Assembly (NCBI GenBank): GCA_004028505.1
Contig: MTKO01000068.1
Span: 1-53,838, forward strand
DNA from: Candidatus Electrothrix aarhusensis
GTDB taxonomy: Bacteria > Desulfobacterota > Desulfobulbia > Desulfobulbales > Desulfobulbaceae
Direction of reading: 5' to 3'
DNA: 53,838 nt
Part shown: positions 37,028 through 46,415 of the stretch, one piece after another
Layout of the letters: every line of letters begins with the position of its first letter
Position numbering within the stretch: position 1 is the first letter of the stretch
Made by a program: the position numbers and the translations under genes
The notes under the pieces: model-generated
The model's database searches: none
What the model was told of the DNA's origin: nothing
The model's input: only the letters and a program-made list of their open reading frames with translations

Positions 37028-38197
37028 TCAGAGACGCACATACTGCTGACCTGGAAGCTGTCGGATCAAACCACGGAGCTCAAGGCCAAGAAGCAAGCCG
37101 TGGAGCGTATTGAGAGGCAGAGCAGTCATCTCGGACAACTGCTCAATATCAATAGAGGAACTTTTAAGAGACAACATCAAATCCTTTTCATCTCCTGAAA
37201 GGTCATCAGGAAGAGATTTGACGCTCGGGGGCCGAACTGATACGTCAGCTGGTGGATCAGTCGATACTTTTTTATAATCCATGCTCAGGGGGACTTCCGC
37301 AGAGCAAAGCGACGGGGGTAATTCTGCAAGAATATCTTCAACCGAACGAATTAACGCTGCACCTTGCCGCAGTAAACGGTGAGGCCCCTCGCTCTTGGGC
37401 GAATCAATCCTGCCCGGCACCGCAAAGACCTCCCGGTTCTGTTCCAGAGCAAGCCGGGCTGTAATCAGGGCTCCGGACCGGACAGCGGCCTCAATAATCA
37501 CAACTCCAAGGGAAAGCCCGCTGATAATACGGTTACGTGCTGGAAAACGAAAAGCCTCCGGCGGTGTCCCAAGGGGATACTCACTGACCAACAATCCTTG
37601 TTCACCTATCTGTTTGTATAAAAAACCGTGTTCTCCAGGATAGACAACGTCCAGGCCGCATCCAAGGACAGCTATTGTCTTGCCGCCAGCCTCAAGCGCA
37701 CCAAGATGTGCTTGACCATCAATCCCCTTGGCAAGTCCGCTGACCACAGCAAGCCCATTTCCTACAAGTTGTTGGGCAAGTGTCGCACTGATTTTTTTTC
37801 CGTAATCTGTTGAAGTACGAGATCCAACCAAAGCAACAGCTGGGAGACGAAGACATTCAATATCCCCTAAGCAGTAAAGAAGAATTGGGTAATCGTGGAT
37901 ATTCAGAAGAAGAGAGGGATAGAGAGGGTCATCACAGCAGAGGATCTGAATATTTCCGGCTTGAACGCGGGAGTATTCCTGCTTAGCCCAAGAACGGGCT
38001 TTATCTAGTCGAGAGGGTGTGGAAAAAAGTTCAACCAGCTGCCTACCAATACCCGGAACCTGAGCTACTGCCTTGCCAGCAGACAGCACCTTGCCCGGCT
38101 CACCGAAAGTAGCAAGCAAGCGCCGGGTAAGGACGCAACCCAAACCGGGCAAAGCAACAAGTGCCAGCCAATCCAGGATATCATTGCGTCCTTCCAT
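37028..38197 (-). CDS. dprA: DNA processing protein DprA (Smf)
   Basis: 389 residues. An N-terminal helix-hairpin region (LALVALPGLGCVL ...) precedes the Rossmann-like DprA core: VGSRTSTDYGKK near 121, VSGLAKGIDGQAHLGAL, and IIEAAVRSGALITARLALEQ with the closing REVFAVPG. The last 70 residues are a winged helix (LMLSLKSSSIDIEQLSEMTAL). DprA loads RecA onto incoming single-stranded DNA during natural transformation. Its start lies 15 bases from the rpoD stop, on the same strand, so read-through from rpoD is likely. No other competence genes are in the window. Confidence 0.93.
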   Translation of the reverse strand: MEGRNDILDWLALVALPGLGCVLTRRLLATFGEPGKVLSAGKAVAQVPGIGRQLVELFSTPSRLDKARSWAKQEYSRVQAGNIQILCCDDPLYPSLLLNIHDYPILLYCLGDIECLRLPAVALVGSRTSTDYGKKISATLAQQLVGNGLAVVSGLAKGIDGQAHLGALEAGGKTIAVLGCGLDVVYPGEHGFLYKQIGEQGLLVSEYPLGTPPEAFRFPARNRIISGLSLGVVIIEAAVRSGALITARLALEQNREVFAVPGRIDSPKSEGPHRLLRQGAALIRSVEDILAELPPSLCSAEVPLSMDYKKVSTDPPADVSVRPPSVKSLPDDLSGDEKDLMLSLKSSSIDIEQLSEMTALPLNTLHGLLLGLELRGLIRQLPGQQYVRL

Positions 38198-38211
38198 TCG
38201 GCACTGCTCTA

Positions 38212-39714
38212 TTACTCAAACATAAACGGCTCTAAATACTTACTTCGAGAAGGATGGCGCAGTTTTTTGATAGCCTGAGCCTCAATCTGACGGATCCTTT
38301 CTCGGGTCACATCAAAACGCTGCCCGACTTCCTCCAAGGTATGATCACAGCCAACCTCAATGCCATATCGCATGCGAAGCACCTGTTCTTCCCGTTCGGT
38401 CAGTTCTCCCATTACTTTAGAAAGACAGCGTTTGAGACTTTCCGTGATAGAAAAGTCCTGCGGCCCAGGGTTGAGTTCATCAACTATAAAATCACTGAGC
38501 ATGGTATCTTCTTCATCACCCACAGGTGCATCCAGCGAAATTGCGTCACGGGCCGTCTTCAACGCAGCATGAACATACTCCACGTCTGTGTCCATTTGCT
38601 CCGCCATTTCCTCTAAGCTGGGCTCCCGACTTTCTATGCGCTGAAAATCACGGGTAAAACGAAGCATCCTGTTAATAGCTTCAATCATATGCACAGGCAG
38701 CCTGATGGTCCTTCCCTGATCCGCTATACCACGATTAATAGACTGGCGTATCCACCAAGTGGCGTAGGTAGAGAACTTATATCCCCGATTATAATCATAT
38801 TTCTCAACAGCCTTCATCAGGCCAATATTGCCCTCCTGAATCAGATCAGGAAGCAGCATTCCCCTATTGAGAAATTTTTTAGAAATAGAGATAACCAGCC
38901 GTAGATTTGCCCGAACAAGAGTCTTTTTCGCTTCTCTGACCGTCTCTTTTCCGATCTTCACTTCCTTAAAAAGCTCATCAAAGCTTGGGCAGTCTATCCC
39001 GATGGCTTCAGCCAAATCCAAGTTGATCTGCTGCTCGTTTTCTGCTGCCGGAGCTATTCCCTCTCCTCGATGCGCAGCCAGCAAGGATTCCCTTTCAGCT
39101 TTGATGCGAACCTTCTTGACTTTTTCATTAAATTCTTCAACAGCCTTTGCCGTTGAAAGCAATTTTTTAGAACTAATCCGGTACGGCTGAAATGACTCGA
39201 CAATTCGCAGGCCAATGGACCGAATTTCTTGCCACAGCTTCTCATCCTCGCTGCTGCCTACTTTCTCTTTCAACCTTTGAAATAAATCAATCCGCTGCTG
39301 ATTCAGACTGTTTGCTTCCTCGATACATTCTAAAAAAGACGTCCGAACAACTTCCAGCTTTTTTTCATCACTATCGGATATTCCATTAAGAACCGATCCG
39401 ATGCGCATATTGCCTCTTTCCAACCCTTTCTTTAGACGGTTCAGGGTCTTAAGTCCCAAGGTCAGTCGCAACACTGCACCTTGAATCCTAGCCTCCCCCT
39501 CTTCCAATTTCTGAGCTAGCTTTATCTCTTCCTCATAGCTGAGCAGATCCAAGCTACCCATCTCACGAAGATAGATATTCATAGGATCCGTGCTATACAC
39601 ATCTTTATGATTATCTTCGATTACATCGTTGTCTTTTTTTCGTTTCTTAACAGTCGACAAACCGGTTTCCTCGTCTTCATAGATTATAGAAGATTTTCCT
39701 GTCAGGTTCTTCAC
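38212..39714 (-). CDS. rpoD: RNA polymerase primary sigma factor RpoD (sigma-70)
   Basis: 500 residues. Region 1.2 is [22 protein letters not shown]; region 2 has [54 protein letters not shown] split over 2.1-2.4; region 3 follows with [13 protein letters not shown]; region 4.2 has [20 protein letters not shown]. The end, [14 protein letters not shown], is typical of group 1 factors. Only about 40 residues precede region 1.2, so the acidic region 1.1 of E. coli RpoD is missing or very reduced, and the non-conserved insert is moderate. Directs transcription of housekeeping genes. Confidence 0.95.
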   Translation of the reverse strand: MKNLTGKSSIIYEDEETGLSTVKKRKKDNDVIEDNHKDVYSTDPMNIYLREMGSLDLLSYEEEIKLAQKLEEGEARIQGAVLRLTLGLKTLNRLKKGLERGNMRIGSVLNGISDSDEKKLEVVRTSFLECIEEANSLNQQRIDLFQRLKEKVGSSEDEKLWQEIRSIGLRIVESFQPYRISSKKLLSTAKAVEEFNEKVKKVRIKAERESLLAAHRGEGIAPAAENEQQINLDLAEAIGIDCPSFDELFKEVKIGKETVREAKKTLVRANLRLVISISKKFLNRGMLLPDLIQEGNIGLMKAVEKYDYNRGYKFSTYATWWIRQSINRGIADQGRTIRLPVHMIEAINRMLRFTRDFQRIESREPSLEEMAEQMDTDVEYVHAALKTARDAISLDAPVGDEEDTMLSDFIVDELNPGPQDFSITESLKRCLSKVMGELTEREEQVLRMRYGIEVGCDHTLEEVGQRFDVTRERIRQIEAQAIKKLRHPSRSKYLEPFMFE

Positions 39715-40303
39715 GTAGATACCTCCTCCGTATCATCAAAAAACCGAAATCACTTAGGCAAGTCCTCTCCCCGTGGACTCGCGCAAGCGGCTTTTTCCCA
39801 TTCCGGCCTAGGTAATAAAATTTTTCTCGCTATCAAAGCGTTCAACTCTTTCTATTACTTCACAGGTCGGCAGGTTATAAGAGAAGCTAACTACAAAAAA
39901 TCGACATACGACGAACGATGTTCGATCTGTTTGTCACCCTGACCCAATTTTACCCAGTCATTTCTTTTTGTACAAAACTCTTCAACCTGTAAAAAACATG
40001 AGAACATCATACAACACATCAAAAAACAGGCATTACCATCATTGCCTCACCCTGCAATGTACAATTTCCTACACCTGTTGTACAGTTTTTTTTACGAAAA
40101 ATCTTTTTTTTCTGACTTTTTTCTAATCTTCTCCTGACAAACAACGACTTCATCACTAAATCATAAAAAAAATATAATAACTTTTCAGTTAATTATCAAC
40201 AAAAATAACTCTCTTCAGACATACCGGTGCTTCGTGCAATATTTTTTTTATGCTTACAATGTAGCACTCTTCAGGACTTAATCAAAAAGCATCTCATCAG
40301 GAA
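39715..40303. other. Long intergenic region between dnaG and rpoD
   Basis: 589 bases without a gene. In the classical operon dnaG and rpoD are close together. The region is AT-rich toward dnaG and contains the candidate promoter at 40171-40199 on the minus strand, which would give rpoD a leader of about 450 bases. The short plus-strand frame at 39607-39942 runs antisense into rpoD and looks like a shadow. Confidence 0.5.
40171..40199 (-). promoter_or_regulatory. Candidate sigma-70 promoter for rpoD
   Basis: On the minus strand TTGATA (40199-40194) and TATATT (40176-40171) are separated by exactly 17 bases. The match is good but the surroundings are AT-rich, so a chance hit is possible. Confidence 0.4.
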
Positions 40304-42244
40304 CTAAGTTCTATTCCCATTACGAGTTTTCCCTTGCAACGCAAGCATCTTTTTTCTTTGCAACTCACTGACAAGTGAGTAATTCCCTGCTTGCTCAGCT
40401 TCGACAATTCGTTTCTGCAAATCAACCCCCTCTCTCTGTTGCTGCATCCTTTTCAAATATATAAGCAGCTCATCACAAAGTACACGGCCCTGTTCTTCAC
40501 TCTCATCATCAAGATGCCCTTCTCCGTCTTTACTGAGTAAATCAGCGATATATTGGCGCTCAGATCCTGATGCAACAACAGAAAGCAAGTGTTCTGGAGT
40601 AAAATTTCCAGCTGATCCAAGCTGTTCCATTGCGTCGACGAGCCCCATGATCGGAGACTGACCAAGTGATTCCTTAAGACCTCCAGCAAGCAATTCCGAC
40701 AAAAATTCAGGGTACAACAATACAAAGTCCAGCAACTGCCGTTGTTTTTTAGGAAGCTCATATAGGGAGATCGGAGAGCGTAATCCCCCTTCTGACGCCG
40801 AGGAAGGATATGCATCCCAGCCCTCCTCTCCCTCCGGGGAAAAATCCGGCGGAATCCAGTCTGCATCTGATGGCATCTCCAGCCCTTGCTCTGGCTCCGG
40901 TGCCCATTGATGGGCCGGCATATGTTCAACGTGCTCAAACGCCCTTTGCTCAACCAAAAAACGGTCAGGAGAAACCCCAAGCTGCTCACTAAAATGAGCC
41001 GCCATCAACTCCCGTTGATCCGCATCAGCGGCCTGCTCCATCAGTTCAGCCAATTCAGCTATAATCCGATTTTTACCGGACAGGGTCAGCCCGTGCTCAT
41101 CTTTAAGGGCGGAAAAAACAAATTCAGCAAGAGGGGCAGCACCTTCGATCAGATCCTGTACTGCCGCTACTCCTTTTTCCCGCACTAGCGTATCAGGATC
41201 ATGCCCTGCCGGCAGTAGAGCTACCCTGCCCTCCAGCTTCTCACTGAGAAAAAAAGGGATTGATCTCCGGGCCGCTCGGAGCCCTGCGGAATCTCCATCA
41301 AAAAGAAGCACTACCTCATCACAGTACCGACGTAAGGCCTTAATATGTTCTTGGGTTAGTGCTGTCCCCAACGGTGCGACTACATTGTCAATTCCATGAA
41401 CTGCTAAGAGTAGCAGGTCGAAATTCCCCTCCACCACAATGGCACACCGACTAGAACGAATCGCCTGGCGATGCTGATACAAACCAAAAAGGAGGTTTCC
41501 TTTAGAAAAAACCATACTCTCAGGTGAATTCATATACTTGGGCTTCCCTTGCCCAAGAATACGCCCTCCAAAAGCTACCTCACGCCCACTCATATCATAG
41601 ATCGGAAAGAGGACACGATCTCGAAACCGATCATAGTAACGTCCCGGCCCTTTCTCTACGGCAAGGCCAGCCTGTTCAATAACAGATACTGGGAAATTCT
41701 TTTTTTGTAGACGAGAGATGAGGAATTGCCAACCCGCGCTTTCTGGGGATGGTGTGTAACCGAGTTGATATTTTGCCACAGCTTCCTGCGGCACCCCCCG
41801 CTCCTGCAGATATTTTCGGGCCGCTTCAGCCTGTCCCGAAGAGACAAGGGTCGTATGGAAAATACGTGCTGCTTCCTGATTGACTCGATAGAGCTGCTCA
41901 CGCTGCCGCATGCGCTCCTGTTCGGCATCGGTCAGATTGCGCTCAGGAAGATCAATTTGATAACGCCGGGCCAATTCTTTGAGCGCATCAGGGAAGGTCA
42001 TATGATGATACTTCATCATAAAGGAAAAGACGTCACCGGACTCATGGCACCCAAAGCAATGGAAAAACTGCCGTTGGGGATTTACTGAAAAGGACGATGT
42101 TTTTTCACCGTGAAAAGGGCAAAGACCGGTAAAGCCAGTTCCTGCTTTTTTCAGCCGCACATGCTCTCCGACTACCTGGACAATATCCGCAGCTTGGCGA
42201 ACCCTGTCTTTGACCTCGTCCCAGGCCCCATTACTTGACATCAC
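40304..42244 (-). CDS. dnaG: DNA primase DnaG
   Basis: 646 residues. The CHC2 zinc-binding domain has C42, H45, C63 and C66 (LCPFHGEKTSSF ... FHCFGCHESGD). The TOPRIM core has E272 in VVEGNFDLLLL and D316/D318 in LFDGDSAG. The C-terminal part (about 450-646) binds DnaB helicase and is poorly conserved, as usual. An ATG at codon 2 is an equally possible start. It makes RNA primers for replication. The gene order dnaG-rpoD keeps part of the macromolecular synthesis operon, but rpsU is not upstream; an M28 peptidase gene is there. Confidence 0.95.
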   Translation of the reverse strand: MMSSNGAWDEVKDRVRQAADIVQVVGEHVRLKKAGTGFTGLCPFHGEKTSSFSVNPQRQFFHCFGCHESGDVFSFMMKYHHMTFPDALKELARRYQIDLPERNLTDAEQERMRQREQLYRVNQEAARIFHTTLVSSGQAEAARKYLQERGVPQEAVAKYQLGYTPSPESAGWQFLISRLQKKNFPVSVIEQAGLAVEKGPGRYYDRFRDRVLFPIYDMSGREVAFGGRILGQGKPKYMNSPESMVFSKGNLLFGLYQHRQAIRSSRCAIVVEGNFDLLLLAVHGIDNVVAPLGTALTQEHIKALRRYCDEVVLLFDGDSAGLRAARRSIPFFLSEKLEGRVALLPAGHDPDTLVREKGVAAVQDLIEGAAPLAEFVFSALKDEHGLTLSGKNRIIAELAELMEQAADADQRELMAAHFSEQLGVSPDRFLVEQRAFEHVEHMPAHQWAPEPEQGLEMPSDADWIPPDFSPEGEEGWDAYPSSASEGGLRSPISLYELPKKQRQLLDFVLLYPEFLSELLAGGLKESLGQSPIMGLVDAMEQLGSAGNFTPEHLLSVVASGSERQYIADLLSKDGEGHLDDESEEQGRVLCDELLIYLKRMQQQREGVDLQKRIVEAEQAGNYSLVSELQRKKMLALQGKTRNGNRT

Positions 42245-42427
42245 TGCTTGTTCCTGCTGGTTCAGTTAACTGTGTCCTGCGTGCAAATTTCCACCCGGAA
42301 AATCGGACACCTTTTTCTTCTCCTTGAATATAATTTAAAGAATAATCACGCTAAGGATATCTGTCGAGTTTTGTTCGCAGAATTTTTCTTTTTATTGTAA
42401 AAAAGAATCCCGCTTTTTCTGGAGGTA

Positions 42428-43429
42428 CTACAAGGAAAGCGTGAGAACCGCGCTCAGGACGCCGTCAACCACCTTGGCCATGCGCTGATAGTCCAACGTG
42501 TCCGGGGTGTCGGCCGCAGTGTGATAATTATGATTTCTCAGGAAGGCGGTGTCTGTAATCATCACGGCTGGATAACCATGCTGCCAGTAATTGCGATGGT
42601 CGGAAAGATCCGCGCCAAAGAGGACAGGGCCAGAGTAACTCACAGCATGCAGGTCAGACGCGCCATTGAAGCAGCTTTTTACCGTCTTGGCCAGATGACG
42701 ATCCTGCCAGCGCCCGACAACGGCAGCATAGAGCCCATCCTGAGGATAGGCTAAACGCAGAGCCCATGAATTATACTCCTGTTGCTCCACAAAATAGCCA
42801 ATCATCTCCAGACAGAGCATGGCTTTCACCGTCCGCCCCTGTTCTGCTAAACTGCGGGCATGAACAGCACTGCCCATCTGCTCTGTTCCGAAAAAAGGCC
42901 CTTCTTCCGTCCCATAGGCCACTAATTCGATATTGCCTGTTATCTCCCGCTGACTCAGCAGCCGAGCCAGCTCTAGCAGCCCGGCAGTGCCGCTGGCATT
43001 ATCATCTGCACCTGGAAAATTTCCAGCCGCATCATAATGCGCTCCAACAATCACCACAGGCCCTTCCTTTGAACCGAAGCGGGCAATGACGTTCACCTGT
43101 TCCTCCTGGCCTGGGGCGGCATTTTTCGCCTTATAGGACTGAAGAGAAACCTGAGCACCGGGAACAGAAAGCCCCGTTGTGATGTAACTCACAGTTGCGG
43201 CCAGTTTTTCAGGATAATTATGGTTACGGGGAGCAAGTTCTTCAGCCAGATACTCGACATGCCAGTGCAGCCGGTCAGAATCAGCCCGAAGACCGGTGGG
43301 GAATGACGTTTTTGCGAAAGTCGGTTGCCGAACAGTCAACATTACTGGGCCACAAATAAAGACAAGAAAGGCAACAAGAGCGATCAGGATACGGATTCCG
43401 CTCGACAAAAACTTCTTGATTAATTTCAT
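42428..43429 (-). CDS. Membrane-anchored M28 family zinc peptidase
   Basis: 333 residues. One N-terminal membrane helix (about 13-33) anchors it with the catalytic domain outside. The M28 metal ligands are visible: H131 in GAHYDAAG, D142 in GADDNASG, E175/E176 in YGTEEGPFF (one catalytic, one ligand), with a later Asp in SDHRNYW and a His in NYHTAADTPD. Such enzymes are aminopeptidases or related amidohydrolases; glutaminyl cyclase-like activity is less likely. Its start overlaps the stop of the HD gene by four bases (ATGA), so the two are coupled. Confidence 0.9.
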   Translation of the reverse strand: MKLIKKFLSSGIRILIALVAFLVFICGPVMLTVRQPTFAKTSFPTGLRADSDRLHWHVEYLAEELAPRNHNYPEKLAATVSYITTGLSVPGAQVSLQSYKAKNAAPGQEEQVNVIARFGSKEGPVVIVGAHYDAAGNFPGADDNASGTAGLLELARLLSQREITGNIELVAYGTEEGPFFGTEQMGSAVHARSLAEQGRTVKAMLCLEMIGYFVEQQEYNSWALRLAYPQDGLYAAVVGRWQDRHLAKTVKSCFNGASDLHAVSYSGPVLFGADLSDHRNYWQHGYPAVMITDTAFLRNHNYHTAADTPDTLDYQRMAKVVDGVLSAVLTLSL

Positions 43430-43959
43430 CCGACCTGCCCCTGCATCCCAGCGTCACTGGCGTGCAGCGACTGTACCGTGTTCAACTCAGCCAATTCTGC
43501 CCAGATTTCCTCGCATCTTCCCGGCCTGCAAACTGCTTCTTTAAAAACCGGATACTCCGCCTTATAGATCTTCAGTAGCCTTTCCTTCTTATTCGCGAGA
43601 CAAGCCCGCATATTGGCGAGTCTATCTGCCGCCTTTACCAGCAAGGCGATTTCCGTTTTCCCACAGATCAAGGCCATCTCGCTGTAAGTTTTTTCTTTGC
43701 GCTCCTTACAATCTTTTCCAGACTCATCAGTGAGCACAGCAACACAATCGGCAACAAAGCTGCCGAATTCCTTTTTGACATCACGGAAACTAATCTCTGT
43801 ATCCTCAACCACATCGTGGAGATAAGCGATAACCACCGCTGTTTCACCGTATTGTTGCACAATTTCCGCCACAGCGTCAAGGTGAACAACATAGGGGTAC
43901 TCGCCGTACTTCTGCTCACCATGATACTTACAAGCGAATTCGCGGGCTTTAGTTATCAT
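43426..43959 (-). CDS. HD-domain protein of the small alarmone hydrolase (MESH1/SpoT-like) type
   Basis: 177 residues. Motifs in order: KYHGEQKYG with H13, PYVVHLDAV with H26, AYLHDVVEDTEIS with H48-D49 and the EDT typical of hydrolase-active RelA/SpoT domains, FGSFVADCVAVLTDESG, and LLVKAADRLANMRA with the last metal Asp. This is the layout of the (p)ppGpp hydrolase domain alone, without synthetase or regulatory parts. It would remove the 3'-pyrophosphate from the alarmone with manganese. A nucleotide-specific variant is possible. Translationally coupled to the M28 peptidase and divergent from the toxin-antitoxin pair at 44095. Confidence 0.82.
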   Translation of the reverse strand: MITKAREFACKYHGEQKYGEYPYVVHLDAVAEIVQQYGETAVVIAYLHDVVEDTEISFRDVKKEFGSFVADCVAVLTDESGKDCKERKEKTYSEMALICGKTEIALLVKAADRLANMRACLANKKERLLKIYKAEYPVFKEAVCRPGRCEEIWAELAELNTVQSLHASDAGMQGQVG

Positions 43960-44029
43960 CTTGATTCCGTTTTCTTCCCAGAGTTAAAAAGTATCTGCGG
44001 CACAACAAAACAATCCCTCTGGCATCAGA

Positions 44030-44067
44030 TTGACCAACTTGACCTACTCTGGTACAATAGACCAACT
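44030..44067 (+). promoter_or_regulatory. Promoter of the Phd/PIN operon with an 8-bp direct repeat
   Basis: TTGACC (44030-44035), a 17-base spacer and TACAAT (44053-44058) form a strong sigma-70 promoter. GACCAACT occurs twice, at 44032-44039 overlapping the -35 and at 44060-44067 just after the -10, 28 bases apart. These could be binding sites of the antitoxin for autorepression. Confidence 0.65.
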
Positions 44068-44094
44068 GAACATATTTTTTTACAGGAGAACATC

Positions 44095-44349
44095 ATGATT
44101 ATTAATATTTCCGAGGCAAAAGCGAACCTCTCAAAACTGGTGAACATGGCCTGTAATGGCGAAGAAGTCATCATCGCCAAAAATAACCTGCCGCTTGTGG
44201 AGATCGTTCCTCATAAATTGAAAGGAAAACGGACACTGGGACTCCTGACTGGCAAAACGGAAATTCCAGATGATATTATGGCGGAAAACGAGACAATAAA
44301 CGAAATGTTTTATGGCCGGAGCATGCCTGACGAGAATGATCTTCAATGA
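44095..44349 (+). CDS. Antitoxin of the Phd/YefM family
   Basis: 84 residues from the ATG at 44095, which follows a good AGGAG site; the longer open frame upstream covers the promoter and is not coding. The beginning, MIINISEAKANLSKLVNMACNG split by a strong turn, is the Phd/YefM DNA-binding fold; IAKNNLPLVEIVP follows. The acidic end (about 55-84) should wrap the toxin. It overlaps the toxin gene by four bases (ATGA). Confidence 0.92.
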   Translation: MIINISEAKANLSKLVNMACNGEEVIIAKNNLPLVEIVPHKLKGKRTLGLLTGKTEIPDDIMAENETINEMFYGRSMPDENDLQ

Positions 44350-44717
44350 AGATCATTATTGATACCCATATCTTTCTGTGGGCACTTGCGGCACCGTATA
44401 AAATCACAGAGGCCAAACGGATTGAGCTGGAAACTCTGGCAAACACGATTTATGTAAGTTCGATCACTATTGCCGAGATCATGATCAAATCATCCATAGG
44501 CAAGCTGAATGTGAATTATGATCCTGTTAACATGGCACAACAAAGCGGCTTTGAACTTCTTGATTTTCAAAGTCAAGATGCCCTGTTACTTAAAGATATG
44601 CCTTTTCACCATAAAGACCCTTTTGATCGGATGCTGATAGCCCAAGCCATCACCAATGAATATCACCTCATGACAGAAGACAGCAAGTTTTCAGCCTATG
44701 AATGTCGCTTGCTCTAA
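44346..44717 (+). CDS. PIN-domain toxin (VapC-like ribonuclease)
   Basis: 123 residues, a complete PIN domain. The acidic metal-binding residues are D6 (IIIDTHIFLW), E44 (TIAEIMIKS), D91 and D94 (KDPFDRMLIAQA), with a later Asp in MTEDSKF. It would cleave RNA, commonly tRNA or rRNA, when the antitoxin is degraded. This subtype (D-T-H-x-F-L-W) is usually paired with Phd-type antitoxins, as found here. Confidence 0.93.
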   Translation: MKIIIDTHIFLWALAAPYKITEAKRIELETLANTIYVSSITIAEIMIKSSIGKLNVNYDPVNMAQQSGFELLDFQSQDALLLKDMPFHHKDPFDRMLIAQAITNEYHLMTEDSKFSAYECRLL

Positions 44718-44747
44718 AAAAAGGCCTGGATCATACAAATCCAAGCC
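44716..44747 (-). terminator. Terminator of the aminotransferase gene
   Basis: On the minus strand GGCTTGGAT and ATCCAGGCC pair with one mismatch around a seven-base loop and are followed by seven T residues. It lies eight bases after the aminotransferase stop and overlaps the end of the PIN gene. Confidence 0.8.
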
Positions 44748-44754
44748 CTTCGAC

Positions 44755-45942
44755 TCACTTCCCTTTCGCCTTAGCCACAGCCCGTTTAAACCCGTCCGCA
44801 GACTTGGCAATCACCTCTGCGTCTACACAAAAGGCTAGCCTAATATGACCAGGTGTACCGAATCCCCGCCCTGGAACGGCCAAGATTTTTTCTTCCTGAA
44901 GCAATCTGCAAAACTCCACATCATCTGCAATGGGTGTTTTGGGAAAGAGGTAAAAGGCCCCCTTGGGCAAAACATATTCCAAGCCTGCCTCGTCCAGCAC
45001 CTTGCAGAACACCTCGCGCCTCTGCTCATAAATAGAGGCGTCCACGCTCTCCTCTTGCAGCTCGGCAACCGCCCGTTGCATCAGGGCAGGCGCATTAACA
45101 AAACCGAGGATACGATTGGCCAGAGTCATGGCATTGAGCAAGAGATCCTTTTCATGCATTTCTGGATGAACGGCAATATAGCCGATCCGCTCACCAGGAA
45201 GCGAGAGATCCTTGGAATAGGAAGAGACCACAATAGAGTTGGTGGTGGTCGCCATAATAGAGGGTGCTTTTGCCCCGTCAAAAACGATCTTCCGATAGGG
45301 TTCATCGGAAATCAAATAAATCGTGGTGCAAAATTTTTCCCCGGTACTGTCCAGTAATGCGCCTAGAGCAGCCAGAGACTCTGCGCTGTACATCTGGCCG
45401 GTGGGATTATTAGGGCTATTGATCAGGATAGCCTTGGTTTTCTCTGTCAGGGCTTCCTCGATGGCTGCAAGATCAAACTGAAACTCATCGTCCGTCGGCA
45501 CAATTTTGACAGCACCGCCGTGGTTATCCACATAGAAATGGTACTCAACAAAAAACGGGCTCAGGATAATGACCTCATCATCGGGATTGAGAAGGGATTT
45601 CATGACCACGTTCAATGCACCTGCTGCTCCGCAGGTCATAAGAACATCGCCCATGCCGATCTCCGCACCCTGCTCCTTGGATAACTGGGTCGCGACGGCC
45701 TCCCGTACATAATGATAACCGCCATTGGGCATGTAGGCGTGCATTCCCGGAGTATCGCCTTCAACCAAATCGGCCAGCACCTCAAAAAACTTCTTCGGTG
45801 GCGCGACATCCGGGTTACCGAGACTGAAATCGAATACATTTTCCGCTCCGAATTCCGCCTTCATCCCGGCACCTCGTTCAAACATTTTACGAATCCAGGA
45901 AGAGTTATCGGCAAACTCCTGCATTTTTTTTGCTACGGTCAT
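44755..45942 (-). CDS. Pyridoxal phosphate-dependent aminotransferase, class I/II
   Basis: 395 residues. Fold type I features are clear: FDFSLGNPD at the start, the AYMPNGGYHYVREAVA segment, NSPNNPTGQMYS, LISDEPYRKIVF (Asp to the pyridine nitrogen and Tyr), the Schiff-base Lys in SSYSKDLSLPGERIGY, and the carboxylate-binding Arg in GHIRLAFC. It transfers an amino group between an amino acid and a 2-oxo acid; aspartate or branched-chain/aromatic specificity cannot be told. Single gene with its own terminator. Confidence 0.93.
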   Translation of the reverse strand: MTVAKKMQEFADNSSWIRKMFERGAGMKAEFGAENVFDFSLGNPDVAPPKKFFEVLADLVEGDTPGMHAYMPNGGYHYVREAVATQLSKEQGAEIGMGDVLMTCGAAGALNVVMKSLLNPDDEVIILSPFFVEYHFYVDNHGGAVKIVPTDDEFQFDLAAIEEALTEKTKAILINSPNNPTGQMYSAESLAALGALLDSTGEKFCTTIYLISDEPYRKIVFDGAKAPSIMATTTNSIVVSSYSKDLSLPGERIGYIAVHPEMHEKDLLLNAMTLANRILGFVNAPALMQRAVAELQEESVDASIYEQRREVFCKVLDEAGLEYVLPKGAFYLFPKTPIADDVEFCRLLQEEKILAVPGRGFGTPGHIRLAFCVDAEVIAKSADGFKRAVAKAKGK

Positions 45943-46415
45943 TCTTTCCTCTTTATTGTACTTGATTCGAAGCGCCGGAAAAATATCCTGTCATCTTCGA
46001 TAGAACTACAACCAATTCAATACGATACACCCCTGCTGTATATAAACAGGAAAGGCTCGTTTCTCACGCATCTCAATAGAGTATATGATGTGACAAATCA
46101 ACTGATCGAAGTACTATACATTATACGAAAATGCAACTATGAATTCCAAAACATACGGAATCTTCTCGCCGTACCCCTCTGGCTATTCTCTTTAAAAATT
46201 GAACAGTTCAGAGAGCCTTGGAGTAAAAAAGAGGCAGGGATAACATGAATGAGAGGATACAATGAAAGCATCCCCATGTTGGAGAGATTGTGAAGATATA
46301 AAAAGGAACAAACCGATACGTTCGGCCATTATAGCAAGCACCGAACGCATCAAAACCAACAAGATCGTTTGAGAATAAAAGAGGATTGCAGAATTAATGC
46401 ATTATCTTCAGCTCT
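45943..46415. other. Intergenic region between nifE and the aminotransferase
   Basis: 473 bases. Both neighbours are on the minus strand. I find no ORF with coding character, no hairpin with a T run and no sign of nifN or another nif gene that would normally follow nifE. Confidence 0.5.
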
